From the NCBI RefSeq assembly GCF_016508255.1, contig NZ_JADVKT010000001.1, forward strand, positions 789,779-853,778: a DNA stretch of 64,000 bases, written 5' to 3'. Positions within the stretch are counted from its first letter, which is position 1; each line of letters begins with the position of its first letter. Position numbers and translations under genes: made by a program. The notes below the pieces were generated by a model. The model searched no databases. It worked only from the letters and a program-made list of their open reading frames with translations, and was not told the DNA's origin. This document shows positions 20,123-30,592 of the stretch, piece after piece. This DNA comes from Acinetobacter calcoaceticus (GTDB lineage: Bacteria > Pseudomonadota > Gammaproteobacteria > Pseudomonadales > Moraxellaceae).

Positions 20123-20194
20123 CTCAATCAAATATATGGAGAAAAGTTAAACTTAATATACTTGATTTGATGCCTCTTTTTAAATTGTTAACTT

Positions 20195-23100
20195 TTAACT
20201 CGAAGCTTTCGATTTAAATAGCGAACGCAATAACACATACATGACTGGAATAAAGAATAAAACCAGCACAGTACCAAACATAACGCCGCCCAAAATACTA
20301 ATCCCGATTTCTTGACGACTTACAGCACCAGCACCCTGTGCAAATACAAGAGGAATAACACCAGCACCAAAAGCTAAAGATGTCATTAAAATCGGTCTTA
20401 GACGCAAGCTAGCGCCTTCTAAAGACGCCTGAATGGCATTCTTGCCCTTTTCTTGAGCCAAGGCTGCAAACTCAACTATTAAAATTGCATTTTTACATGA
20501 CAACCCAATCGTGGTTAACAGTGCGATCTGGAAATACACATCATTTGGTAGTCCAAAAATATAAGAGAAAATAACACTTCCCCCTACGCCTAATGGAATA
20601 GATGTCATCACAGCGGCTGGAATGCTCAAACTTTCATATAAAGCTGCTAAACATAAGAAAATAAAGCCTGCCGAGATTAGATATAAACAGACTGCCTGAT
20701 TTGTTGACTTCTGCTCTTCAAAAGATAAACCTGTCCACGCTAAACCCACATCCTTTTGTTGATTGACAAGTTGCTCAACATCTTTCATTGCCTGACCTGA
20801 ACTACTGCCACTCGCAACATCTGCTTGTAACTGTAAAGCACTATAACCCATATAGCGTTTTACAATTTCAGGAGCCCCACCCCAGCTAAAGTTAGCAAAC
20901 GAACTAAAAGGCACCATTTCATTTTGGTTATTACGTACAGACCAGTTATATAAATCGTCAGGTTTCGATCTGAACTCAGCATCACCTTGAATCATGACTC
21001 GCTTAATACGGCCACGGTCAATAAAGTCATTTACGTAAGTTCCACCCCACGCACTTGAGAGAGTGTTATTAATTGCAGGTAACTCTAAGCCATTTGCTAA
21101 TGCTTGTTTTTGGTCAATTTTAATGTTTAAGTTTGCTTTACTATTGGTTGACTGCTTATCAAAGTTTTCAAAAGTCGAGTAGCTTTTACTTTGAGTTTGC
21201 AACTGACGGAAAGTCCTATCTAGAAAATCTTGACCCTGTCCATTTAAATCTTGGATCCATAAATCTAAACCATCTGTTTGACCTAAACCATTTACCGAAG
21301 GAGGTAAAGTCACATTGATTTGAGCATTATTAAAATGGCTAAAATATTTCATCGCACGCTTTTGTATAGCATCTGCCGAATCACTTTTTCCAGTACGTAC
21401 ATCCCACGGTTTTAAAGCAACAAAGCCTTGCGCTAGGTTCTGTCCCGTACCAGAATTATTTCGACCATAGCGAATTAAAACCAAATCGACATTTTTATCT
21501 TCTTGAGATAAGAAATATTGACGGACTTGCTCACCGATTTTCTGACTTTGAGACATCGGAGCGCTATCGACGAGTTTAATTTGAACACTTAAAATGCCTT
21601 GATCTTCTTTAGGAATAAACCCACTTTTCAAACCACTATAGAACAGCATAAAAACAGCAATCAGAGCCACAAAAATAACAACAACCGATTTACTGTAATC
21701 AATACTTGTCTGTACGATCTTTATATATTGATTTTTAACTTGATCAATTTTCTGGTTAAACCAAACTGCCCAACGCATAGGCTCAGGGTTAGGCTTTAAA
21801 ATTAAGGCACACAAAGCAGGTGTTAGAACTAATGCAACGATGAGTGACAACGCCATAGCTGCCACTAAAGTAATGGAAAACTGGCGGTAAATCACCCCAA
21901 TTGAGCCACCTAAAAAGGACATTGGAATAAAAACAGCAGTTAAAACCAATGTAATCCCAATTAAGGCGCCACTAATTTCACTCATTGACTCAATTGCGGC
22001 TTCTTTAGGTGTTAAGTGCTGTTCATGCATGAGCCGCTCAACGTTTTCCACGACCACAATCGCATCATCAACCAGCAAACCAATAGCGAGTACCAGTGCA
22101 AACAAAGTTAATGTGTTAATACTAAAGCCGAGCACATATAAAACACCAAAAGTTCCCAAAATAACGACTGGAACGGTAATACTCGGAATAAGAGTTGCGC
22201 GCCAGCTTTGCAAAAATAGGAACATCACCAAAATTACTAGAATAATGGCTTCCACAAGAGTCTTTACCACCTCTTTAATTGACTCTTGAACAAATGGTGT
22301 ATTATCTCGTGGATAAACAATTTTATAACCAACAGGTAGCTTGCTTGTAAGCTGATCTAGAGTCTGATGGATGAGTTTAGAGGTCTGAATGGCATTCGCA
22401 CCCGAAGATAACGAAATACTCACACCTGCGGCAGGATAACCATTAATAGTATTAAAAGATTGATAGTTTTCTGCACCTAGCTCAACTCTGGCTATATCTT
22501 TTAAATAAACATAACCTGCCATTTTATTGGACTTTACGACAATATTTTTAAAGTCTTCGACTGTTTTTAGTCGCGAACCTGCTGTAACTTTAGTATTTAA
22601 ATATTGCCCATCGATAACAGGTAAATCACCAATCGCACCCGCAGCAACTTGTGTATTTTGAGCAGTGATTGCATTAGCAACATCACTTGGCATTAAGTTA
22701 TATTGTTTTAATTTTTCTGGATTTAACCAAATTCTCATCGCATATTGTGAACCGAATATATCAGTTTCACCGACCCCTTCAATACGATTCAAATTATCTA
22801 CCACATGTGTAGTTAAATAGTCTGATAACTCAATATTTCCTGTTTTTCCAGTCGAGTCATATAAGCCAATCACCATAAAAGTATCGCCTAAAGACTTACT
22901 CACGGTAACACCTTGGCGCTGAACTTCATCAGGTAAACGGCGTATTACCCCACTAATGCTATTTTGTACTTGTACCTGCGCGGTATCTGGGTTTGTTCCA
23001 TTATCGAAACTAATGGTAATGCGGCTACGTCCAGATGAATCACTTGATGAACTAAAGTAGAGTAAGTGATCAATACCTTGTATTTGTTGTTCTAAAATTT

Positions 23101-23290
23101 GAGTAACACTTTGCTCAACCGTTTGCGCATCTGCCCCACTATAACTTGCCGACACTGTAATTTTTGGAGGAGCAATGTCAGGATACCGTTCTACGGGTAA
23201 ATGCATGACCGAAAAAATACCAAAAGCCATAACAATGATCGCCAATACATTGGCAAAAATGGGGCGATGAATAAAAAATTTTGATAGCAT
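20195..23290 (-). CDS. Orphan AcrB-type (HAE1) RND efflux pump
   Basis: The 1031-residue hydrophobe/amphiphile RND permease starts MLSKFFIHRPIFANVLAIIV, as in AcrB-type proteins. It has the periplasmic motif VERYPDIAPPKITVSASYSGADA, the TM4 Asp pair in AIGLLVDDAIVVVENVERL and the conserved GLSCKNAILIVEFA segment. It should extrude drugs or amphiphiles by proton antiport. No adaptor or outer-membrane gene is beside it, so it must borrow partners encoded elsewhere. Orphan RND pumps, for example AbeD, are known in Acinetobacter; I cannot tell whether this is that gene. It belongs to a different RND branch from the MdtBC-like pair at 3-9.4 kb. Confidence 0.9.
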   Translation of the reverse strand: MLSKFFIHRPIFANVLAIIVMAFGIFSVMHLPVERYPDIAPPKITVSASYSGADAQTVEQSVTQILEQQIQGIDHLLYFSSSSDSSGRSRITISFDNGTNPDTAQVQVQNSISGVIRRLPDEVQRQGVTVSKSLGDTFMVIGLYDSTGKTGNIELSDYLTTHVVDNLNRIEGVGETDIFGSQYAMRIWLNPEKLKQYNLMPSDVANAITAQNTQVAAGAIGDLPVIDGQYLNTKVTAGSRLKTVEDFKNIVVKSNKMAGYVYLKDIARVELGAENYQSFNTINGYPAAGVSISLSSGANAIQTSKLIHQTLDQLTSKLPVGYKIVYPRDNTPFVQESIKEVVKTLVEAIILVILVMFLFLQSWRATLIPSITVPVVILGTFGVLYVLGFSINTLTLFALVLAIGLLVDDAIVVVENVERLMHEQHLTPKEAAIESMSEISGALIGITLVLTAVFIPMSFLGGSIGVIYRQFSITLVAAMALSLIVALVLTPALCALILKPNPEPMRWAVWFNQKIDQVKNQYIKIVQTSIDYSKSVVVIFVALIAVFMLFYSGLKSGFIPKEDQGILSVQIKLVDSAPMSQSQKIGEQVRQYFLSQEDKNVDLVLIRYGRNNSGTGQNLAQGFVALKPWDVRTGKSDSADAIQKRAMKYFSHFNNAQINVTLPPSVNGLGQTDGLDLWIQDLNGQGQDFLDRTFRQLQTQSKSYSTFENFDKQSTNSKANLNIKIDQKQALANGLELPAINNTLSSAWGGTYVNDFIDRGRIKRVMIQGDAEFRSKPDDLYNWSVRNNQNEMVPFSSFANFSWGGAPEIVKRYMGYSALQLQADVASGSSSGQAMKDVEQLVNQQKDVGLAWTGLSFEEQKSTNQAVCLYLISAGFIFLCLAALYESLSIPAAVMTSIPLGVGGSVIFSYIFGLPNDVYFQIALLTTIGLSCKNAILIVEFAALAQEKGKNAIQASLEGASLRLRPILMTSLAFGAGVIPLVFAQGAGAVSRQEIGISILGGVMFGTVLVLFFIPVMYVLLRSLFKSKASS

Positions 23291-23553
23291 GGCTGCTCGG
23301 TATGATGTCGTTAATTAACAGAAGTAATGCCGCTTTGAGACCTTGTGATCATCAACGAGCGGTATAAAAAAGACAAGTAGAATTAGAACAATAAATGTAA
23401 TTAAGACAAAAACAAAGGGTGATATACCTTTTCCAACAAACCGATAAAAAACCAGTTAAATAGTGTCACTGAAAATTCATGAATTCTTCATGATCGTGTC
23501 AAACTAAAACACCAGACTTGAGGCGTATTAACTAAAACAATATGGGTAGAATT

Positions 23554-24690
23554 ATGTTTAAAAAAGCACTTTTATGCTTAAGTTTAATGAGTCTAGTTGG
23601 TTGTAATGATGATAAAACTGAAACCTCAACAACTACACCAGAATATCAATATCCTAAAATTTTAGTAATAGGACACCGCGGTGCTAGCGCTTTGCGTCCT
23701 GAACATACCTTAGCTTCATATCAAAAAGCCATTGATGATGGCGCTGACTTCATTGAACCCGATCTGGTATCAACAAAAGATGGTGTACTGGTTACCCGTC
23801 ATGAAAACGAAATTGGTGGTACAACAAATATAAGTACCCTCACCCAGTTTGCGGACCGTAAAGTCACAAAAAATATTGATGGTGTAGATTTAACAGGTTG
23901 GTTTACAGAAGACCTCACTTTAAATGAATTACAACAAGTTAAAGCACGTGAGCGTATTCCAGAGTTCCGACCAGCAAATACAGCTTATAACGACCTCTAT
24001 TCAATTCCAACCCTAGAACAAGTCATTGAACTTGCCGAAGCAAACTATAAGAAAACCGGAAAAATTATTGGTTTATATATCGAAACCAAACATCCGACTT
24101 ACTTTAAAAATAAGGATTTGGCTATGGAGGACACGCTTCTTAAAACTCTTGCCAAATATCAATATACACGTGATATCGCACCTATCTATTTACAATCTTT
24201 TGAAGTCAGCAACTTAAAATATTTAAAAGATCAATTAGACCTTCATAAGACGCTTAAACATGCACAAATCATTCAGTTATATGATGCAAAAACATCTCGA
24301 CCAGCCGACTTTGTCGAATCTGGCGTATCTAAAACATATGGTGATTTAGCCACAGCACAAAGCTTAAAAGATGTTGCTAAATATGCAAATGGTGTAGGCC
24401 CAAGCAAAAACTACATTCTCAATTTCAATAACGATGGTTCAGTACAAACCACTTCATTTATTACTGATGCACATGCAGCTGGCTTAAAAGTACATCCGTA
24501 TACTTTCCGCCCAGAGAATAACTTTTTACCACAGCCTCTAAAATGTAGCGATAAACCTGCTGAGCGTTGCCCAACAGGCGCTTTAAAAGAGTTTGAAGTA
24601 TATTTCAAAGCAGGTGTTGATGGTGTCTTTACAGATGACCCTGCTCTCGGTCGTGAAGCAGTTAATAATTTTGAGAAAGCAGCAAAATAG
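23554..24690 (+). CDS. glpQ: Glycerophosphodiester phosphodiesterase, lipoprotein (GlpQ-like)
   Basis: The protein has about 378 residues. The lipobox L-V-G-C places the lipid-anchored Cys at about residue 17. The GDPD TIM barrel begins with the catalytic HRGASALRPEHT, followed by IEPDLVSTKDGVLVTRHENEI (metal ligands in EPD and the second catalytic His) and ending GVDGVFTDDPALG. It hydrolyses deacylated phospholipid diesters to glycerol-3-phosphate plus alcohol in the envelope, which could feed GlpD/GlpK-type metabolism encoded at 32-36 kb. The frame opens at ATG 23542; ATG 23554 gives a normal signal peptide. It is a single gene. Confidence 0.92.
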   Translation: MFKKALLCLSLMSLVGCNDDKTETSTTTPEYQYPKILVIGHRGASALRPEHTLASYQKAIDDGADFIEPDLVSTKDGVLVTRHENEIGGTTNISTLTQFADRKVTKNIDGVDLTGWFTEDLTLNELQQVKARERIPEFRPANTAYNDLYSIPTLEQVIELAEANYKKTGKIIGLYIETKHPTYFKNKDLAMEDTLLKTLAKYQYTRDIAPIYLQSFEVSNLKYLKDQLDLHKTLKHAQIIQLYDAKTSRPADFVESGVSKTYGDLATAQSLKDVAKYANGVGPSKNYILNFNNDGSVQTTSFITDAHAAGLKVHPYTFRPENNFLPQPLKCSDKPAERCPTGALKEFEVYFKAGVDGVFTDDPALGREAVNNFEKAAK

Positions 24691-24703
24691 TTAAATACTT
24701 AAT

Positions 24704-24737
24704 AAAAAAACAGGGCATTGAATGCCCTGTTTTTTTA
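24704..24737. terminator. Bidirectional intrinsic terminator
   Basis: AAAAAAACAGGGCAT and ATGCCCTGTTTTTTT form a long inverted repeat between the convergent glpQ and MBL-fold genes. Confidence 0.93.
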
Positions 24738-24738
24738 T

Positions 24739-25701
24739 TTATTTTTCTACGACATTATCAAAATATAAAGGAATCCATTGATATTGCTCTGCATTCACTT
24801 TATACACATGCCCGATTCCTGGGAATGGTAAATGTGGAGCAGCTACCCATTGCTGCTTATTTGAAATTTCAGCAAACATTTTTAAACGAGTATTAATTGC
24901 CTGCTCTGAATTTACATCAAAATCCACCCCGGTTTTTGGAGCATCAAACTGTAAAGAGTGTGAGTGTACAATGTCTCCAACAAAGACAATTTGTTGACCT
25001 TTACTTTTTAAACGGAAGCTATGGTGACCCGGTGTATGCCCTTGTGTATTGATCACTTCAAAGCCTTGAATAACATCACCATCTTTAAAGGTTTTGAATG
25101 CTTTTTTCGCTTGATACGGTGCAAGTGCAGCTTTTACATTTTTAACAGTGCTTAAATAATTTTCTTTTTGACTCGCTGGTACTGTTTTTTCAGAAGCTGG
25201 ATTTAACCAATAATCAGCTTCACGTTCATGTGCATAGATGGTTGCATTAGGAAATACAGCTTTTCCATTTTGAGCAATACCACAAACATGATCTGGGTGT
25301 AAGTGTGTCAACAAAACCGTTTTCACATTGGCAAGTTGATAGCCTGCCAATTCAAGATTTTTAGCAATTGAACCTAACTGTGGACCAAAACAACTTGAAG
25401 CACCACTGTCAACAAGGGTCAAACTTTTACCGTCGTCTACTAAAAAGGCATTTACCGAAGTTTGAATTCCCTTTTCATTAAGCGCAGCATACTTCGTTAA
25501 AATTTTAGTCTTCTCGGCCTGACTCAAATTTTTGAACAATTTAGGATCTAAATAAATGGTGCCATCAAGTAAAGAGGTGATGCGATAATTACCAAATTGA
25601 TGCTTATAATATCCGGGCACTTGTTGAGCTGAGGTTGGTTCTGCATAGCTTACATGTAAGCCCCCCATGACAAGTCCTAATGCTAAAAATAGTTTTTTCA
25701 T
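24739..25701 (-). CDS. Periplasmic metallo-beta-lactamase-fold hydrolase
   Basis: The 320-residue protein has a cleavable signal peptide (MKKLFLALGLVMGGLHVSYA). The di-zinc motif H-L-H-P-D-H is at 133-138 in LLTHLHPDHVCG. Further ligands are in TQGHTPGHHSF, VGDIVHSHS and APHLPFPGIGHV. The layout matches the quorum-quenching lactonase/MBL-fold hydrolase group with a secreted N-terminus, not true beta-lactamases. The substrate is unknown; a lactone or ester is a guess. An AGAAGAAGAG Shine-Dalgarno precedes the ATG. It is a single gene. Confidence 0.85.
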   Translation of the reverse strand: MKKLFLALGLVMGGLHVSYAEPTSAQQVPGYYKHQFGNYRITSLLDGTIYLDPKLFKNLSQAEKTKILTKYAALNEKGIQTSVNAFLVDDGKSLTLVDSGASSCFGPQLGSIAKNLELAGYQLANVKTVLLTHLHPDHVCGIAQNGKAVFPNATIYAHEREADYWLNPASEKTVPASQKENYLSTVKNVKAALAPYQAKKAFKTFKDGDVIQGFEVINTQGHTPGHHSFRLKSKGQQIVFVGDIVHSHSLQFDAPKTGVDFDVNSEQAINTRLKMFAEISNKQQWVAAPHLPFPGIGHVYKVNAEQYQWIPLYFDNVVEK

Positions 25702-25808
25702 CTCTTCTTCTCTATCAAGTTATAAAGTTAAAATCTTTAAAAAATATTTAATATTTTTTTTAAGGGCCGCGTTATATAATGCATGAAATGTGTCAGAAAT
25801 ATAAGTAA

Positions 25809-26183
25809 ATGAATAGCTATTCTCCTTATAAGGGCAAAACTGGTCTTAAGCGTATATTAAATGCAACGGGCTACTCTATTTCCGGATTTAAAGCAGCTTA
25901 TAAGAATGAGGCAGCTTTCCGTCAAATTGTTTTGATTAATCTTATTTTAATTCCAGTCAGTTTTTTTCTTGATGTAACCCGTGGTGAACATGCCCTTATG
26001 ATTATTGTATGTTTATTTGCAATGATCGTTGAACTGTTCAATTCAGCTATTGAAGCAGTGGTTGACCGAGTTTCTCTTGAAAAACATCAGCTTTCTAAAA
26101 ATGCAAAAGATATGGGAAGTGCAGCTCAATTTGTTGCACTGTCTATTATTGCAGTTACATGGCTTGTCATTTTATTAGGCTAA
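25809..26183 (+). CDS. dgkA: Diacylglycerol kinase DgkA
   Basis: This 124-residue integral membrane kinase has three TM helices and the family signature VELFNSAIEAVVDRVS (about residues 77-92, catalytic Glu in the E-x-x-N-S-A-I-E core), followed by KNAKDMGSAAQFVALS. It phosphorylates diacylglycerol to phosphatidate with ATP, recycling lipid by-products of envelope synthesis. The length matches E. coli DgkA (122). It is a single gene, and its end overlaps a hairpin that is functional on the opposite strand. Confidence 0.95.
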   Translation: MNSYSPYKGKTGLKRILNATGYSISGFKAAYKNEAAFRQIVLINLILIPVSFFLDVTRGEHALMIIVCLFAMIVELFNSAIEAVVDRVSLEKHQLSKNAKDMGSAAQFVALSIIAVTWLVILLG

Positions 26184-26214
26184 AAAAAACCATGCTTATA
26201 AAGGATAAGCATGG
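26182..26214 (-). terminator. Minus-strand intrinsic terminator overlapping dgkA stop
   Basis: CCATGCTTA and TAAGCATGG form a 9-bp stem with a 7-nt loop. On the minus strand it is followed by eight U residues. It would stop groEL transcripts that pass the first terminator from entering dgkA antisense. Confidence 0.75.
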
Positions 26215-26302
26215 CGTAACAAAATAGAGGAAATACAGCTACTTTTCCTGACTATAAGTTTAAGAATATGAACTTAACTTTTTCTTAATTTATATAAGAA
26301 AT

Positions 26303-26334
26303 AAAAAAATCCCTGCAAATGCAGGGATTTTTTT
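26303..26334. terminator. groESL intrinsic terminator
   Basis: ATCCCTGC and GCAGGGAT around an AAAT loop, flanked by A- and T-runs, lie 21 nt after the groEL stop. The element is symmetrical and could also serve dgkA. Confidence 0.92.
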
Positions 26335-26354
26335 ATTTAGACGTTGATGTTTAA

Positions 26355-28007
<1,653 letters not shown>

Positions 28008-28047
28008 TTAAATACTAAATCTGATAATGAATTGAGTTATGGATTGA

Positions 28048-28338
28048 TTAGCCTTCCAACACAGCTAAAATGTCTGACTCTTTCATGATTAAGAGTTCTT
28101 CACCACTTACTTTCACTGTTGTACCTGCATAAGTACCAAACAATACTTTGTCACCAACTTTAACATCCAAAGCACGTACGCCATTCTCAGTGATTTGACC
28201 ATTACCTACTGCAATTACTTCACCTTGAGATGGTTTTTCAGCAGCAGAACCTGGAAGTAAAATACCGCCAGCAGTTTTGGTTTCTTCTTCTACGCGACGA
28301 ATTACAACGCGATCATGTAATGGACGAATGTTGCTCAT
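28048..28338 (-). CDS. groES: Co-chaperonin GroES
   Basis: The protein has 96 residues, starting [14 protein letters not shown], with the mobile loop around [20 protein letters not shown] and the roof hairpin ENGVRALDV. It caps the GroEL ring. The open frame extends to a GTG at 28350, but the GGAG Shine-Dalgarno overlaps that region and is properly spaced for ATG 28338. The start is therefore set there, giving the usual family length. It is first in the operon behind a sigma32 promoter. Confidence 0.98.
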   Translation of the reverse strand: MSNIRPLHDRVVIRRVEEETKTAGGILLPGSAAEKPSQGEVIAVGNGQITENGVRALDVKVGDKVLFGTYAGTTVKVSGEELLIMKESDILAVLEG

Positions 28339-28423
28339 AATTAACTCCACCAGACTAAGTCTTTTTGATTAATCGTTATTGCTTTTATCTAGAGCAATAA
28401 CAAAATATTTAGATGTCACTTTT

Positions 28424-28449
28424 GTGGGGATGAAAAAAAAGGCTTCAAG
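28424..28449 (-). promoter_or_regulatory. Sigma32 heat-shock promoter of groESL
   Basis: On the minus strand CTTGAA (28449-28444) is followed after 14 nt by CCCCAC (28429-28424). This is close to the RpoH consensus and about 85 nt upstream of the groES start. No CIRCE inverted repeat is present. Confidence 0.85.
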
Positions 28450-28523
28450 GGGAAAATGAAAAAAAACTTACCTTTTTTGAATATTTTTTAAACAATCAAG
28501 TGTTTAATCCCATCTAAACCAAA

Positions 28524-29282
28524 TCAATATGAAGTGAACTCAGCCAACTGTTCATTGAACCTGTAATGCTGAATCTTTCCTGTATTTGAAACCGTATTAA
28601 AGCTATTCGGATTATGATGATATAGACGAGTAGAAGTCGCTGTTCCTGCATGAATATCATAAATAGGATGATCTATTTCTAATTGATAAATCTGCGTTAA
28701 ATCATAGACAGCCGTTTTATGCAAATGCCCATGCAGCATTCCAAATAATCCTGTTGTACTCCACTTTTCTAAAGCAATTCTAGCCAAAACAGGACAATCC
28801 TTTGTCCCATGTTTATTATCTGGAGATGTATAGAAAGGTTGATGGAAAACCACAAGTTTTATTTTATTCTCTGGCCCTTTCTGTAAGCGTTCATAAGTAT
28901 CTTGAATTTGTTCAATCGAAATATGTCCACGTGTGTGATAACGACGGCGTATGCTGTTTACCCCAACAATATAAAAATGTTCAGTTTCTAAAGTCGGCTC
29001 TAGTTCACCAAAAAAATATCGATATCGGGTAAATGGAGAAAAAAAACGGTTCCAGACATGATACAAAGGAATATCGTGATTACCTGGCACAACAAGATAA
29101 GGAATATTGAGGCTGTCTAAAAACTGTCGACATTTAAAAAATTGTTCATATCGGGCACGTTGAGTAATATCTCCACTCACCACAATCACTTCAGGCCTAT
29201 GTTGGGTACAAAAAAGCCGAATTGCATCTAAACACTCTTTTTTTTCTGTCCCAAAGTGTAAATCAGACAGCTGTAATAACAT
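28524..29282 (-). CDS. Calcineurin-like metallophosphoesterase
   Basis: The 252-residue protein has the metallophosphoesterase motifs in order: QLSDLHFG (D-x-H), VVSGDITQ (GD), VPGNHDIPLYH (GNHD), VVFHQPFY and GMLHGHLHK (GHxH). It resembles the 3',5'-cAMP phosphodiesterase/ICC-like branch, but the substrate is not certain. It overlaps the upstream lipid-kinase gene by 20 nt in another frame, so the two form an operon. Confidence 0.88.
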   Translation of the reverse strand: MLLQLSDLHFGTEKKECLDAIRLFCTQHRPEVIVVSGDITQRARYEQFFKCRQFLDSLNIPYLVVPGNHDIPLYHVWNRFFSPFTRYRYFFGELEPTLETEHFYIVGVNSIRRRYHTRGHISIEQIQDTYERLQKGPENKIKLVVFHQPFYTSPDNKHGTKDCPVLARIALEKWSTTGLFGMLHGHLHKTAVYDLTQIYQLEIDHPIYDIHAGTATSTRLYHHNPNSFNTVSNTGKIQHYRFNEQLAEFTSY

Positions 29283-30201
29283 TCGGCACCATAATATTTA
29301 AAGCATTTTTTTCTACAGTGAAATTTAAAGGTGTTTTCATCTCTATTATTTCACCATCCAACGCAACCGTAAGTTTAGATTTTTTTGCACAATCGACAAC
29401 AACATGGTTTGCACAAAAACTATATACATCTTGTGCATCTTCCACTTTACCTTGAATCCACTCCCATAGCATGTGCAGTAAACTTAACTTATCATTTTTT
29501 GTAATTACAACCCCTGCTACTCGTCCTTGTGCAGCACATTCAGCAATTCTTAATTTCATATCACATAGTTGCAATTGATTATTGCCAAAAAAAATCAAAG
29601 GGGTTTTAACGGGATATTTATTTCCATCTACAGTCACAGACAGTTTCATGGATTTATTGTCCCTTAATAAAACATCCAAAGCTGAGGTGTATGCATGTAA
29701 AGGTAGTCTTCCTAAATATTTATTGTAGAGTTCGCGCTTTTTGATAAAAAGTGGATATAAACCCAAGCTCGCATTATTTAAATAAATATGATCATTAATT
29801 GCTGCCACGTGTACTGATCTAGGTGTACCTGTAGCGATCACTTTAGCGGCCTCGAGCAAATCTAGAGGAATATCCAAAACTTTGGCAACATAATTAAAAG
29901 TACCTAAAGGCAATATTCCCATCGGAATATTGGTATGTCTAAGTTTGGAAGCCACTGCATTTAATGTCCCATCCCCACCAGCTGCAACAACAACTCCTAA
30001 ATTTTCACTTTGACTATGCCTATGGATTACTTCGCTCATCAAATCATCAAAGGTGACATCCTCTGCTAATTCAAAAACTTGTATTTCAAAACCAAATTCG
30101 GTGAGTACAGTCATTAATTGTTCATACATATCTTCATGTTTTGAAGCATGAAAACCCGATTTCTGGTTATAGATGATAGAGAGAGGTTTTAAAGTCCGCA
30201 T
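29263..30201 (-). CDS. YegS/DagK-type lipid kinase
   Basis: The 312-residue protein has the diacylglycerol-kinase catalytic domain. It shows an N-terminal IYNQKSG phosphate-binding turn, the nucleotide-binding GGDGTLNAV and LGTFNYVAK motifs, and a C-terminal beta-sandwich ending VALDGEIIEMKTPLNF. It probably phosphorylates a lipid such as diacylglycerol or a lipid-like alcohol at the membrane. This soluble-type kinase is unrelated to the integral DgkA encoded at 25.8 kb. It is first in a two-gene operon with the metallophosphoesterase. Confidence 0.88.
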   Translation of the reverse strand: MRTLKPLSIIYNQKSGFHASKHEDMYEQLMTVLTEFGFEIQVFELAEDVTFDDLMSEVIHRHSQSENLGVVVAAGGDGTLNAVASKLRHTNIPMGILPLGTFNYVAKVLDIPLDLLEAAKVIATGTPRSVHVAAINDHIYLNNASLGLYPLFIKKRELYNKYLGRLPLHAYTSALDVLLRDNKSMKLSVTVDGNKYPVKTPLIFFGNNQLQLCDMKLRIAECAAQGRVAGVVITKNDKLSLLHMLWEWIQGKVEDAQDVYSFCANHVVVDCAKKSKLTVALDGEIIEMKTPLNFTVEKNALNIMVPNVITAV

Positions 30202-30592
30202 TTTTATTATCTTAAAGAGGATTTATCTGTATTTTGTATAGAAAATCACCTAATAAAAGTCTCTTTATGTAAATTTTGAATGATGATCATTTGTTTAATC
30301 AATAATAATTCTCAAGAAAAAATTAAACATCAAGTTATTGATTTTAAAAAAAATAAATAATATAAATAACACACATACAACATAAAAATGTAAAGAATAA
30401 AATAGGTTAAAAAATAATAAATATATGATTTTAATCAAAAAAATCTAAAAATTAAAATATCTATTTCTTATTCTTTAGTCTTATTTTTTTTATGATTTTA
30501 TGCTTTAATACAGCCACTTTTTTATTTGATCTTTCATTGTACCTCAATGAATGACTTGTACATTGTTGTACATATTTTGAATAGGCCTCACC
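30202..30592. other. Very AT-rich divergent intergenic region upstream of pckG
   Basis: About 390 bases separate the lipid-kinase gene from pckG. I see no gene here. The pckG-proximal end carries the repeated TTGTAC elements listed separately. Confidence 0.4.
30537..30573. promoter_or_regulatory. Phased TTGTAC repeats before pckG (operator candidate)
   Basis: TTGTAC occurs at 30537, 30556 and 30566, and the last two extend to TTGTACAT. Spacings are 19 and 10 bp, so the sites lie on one face of the helix, 20-56 nt before the pckG start. This suggests binding of a regulator to direct repeats, identity unknown. Confidence 0.4.
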
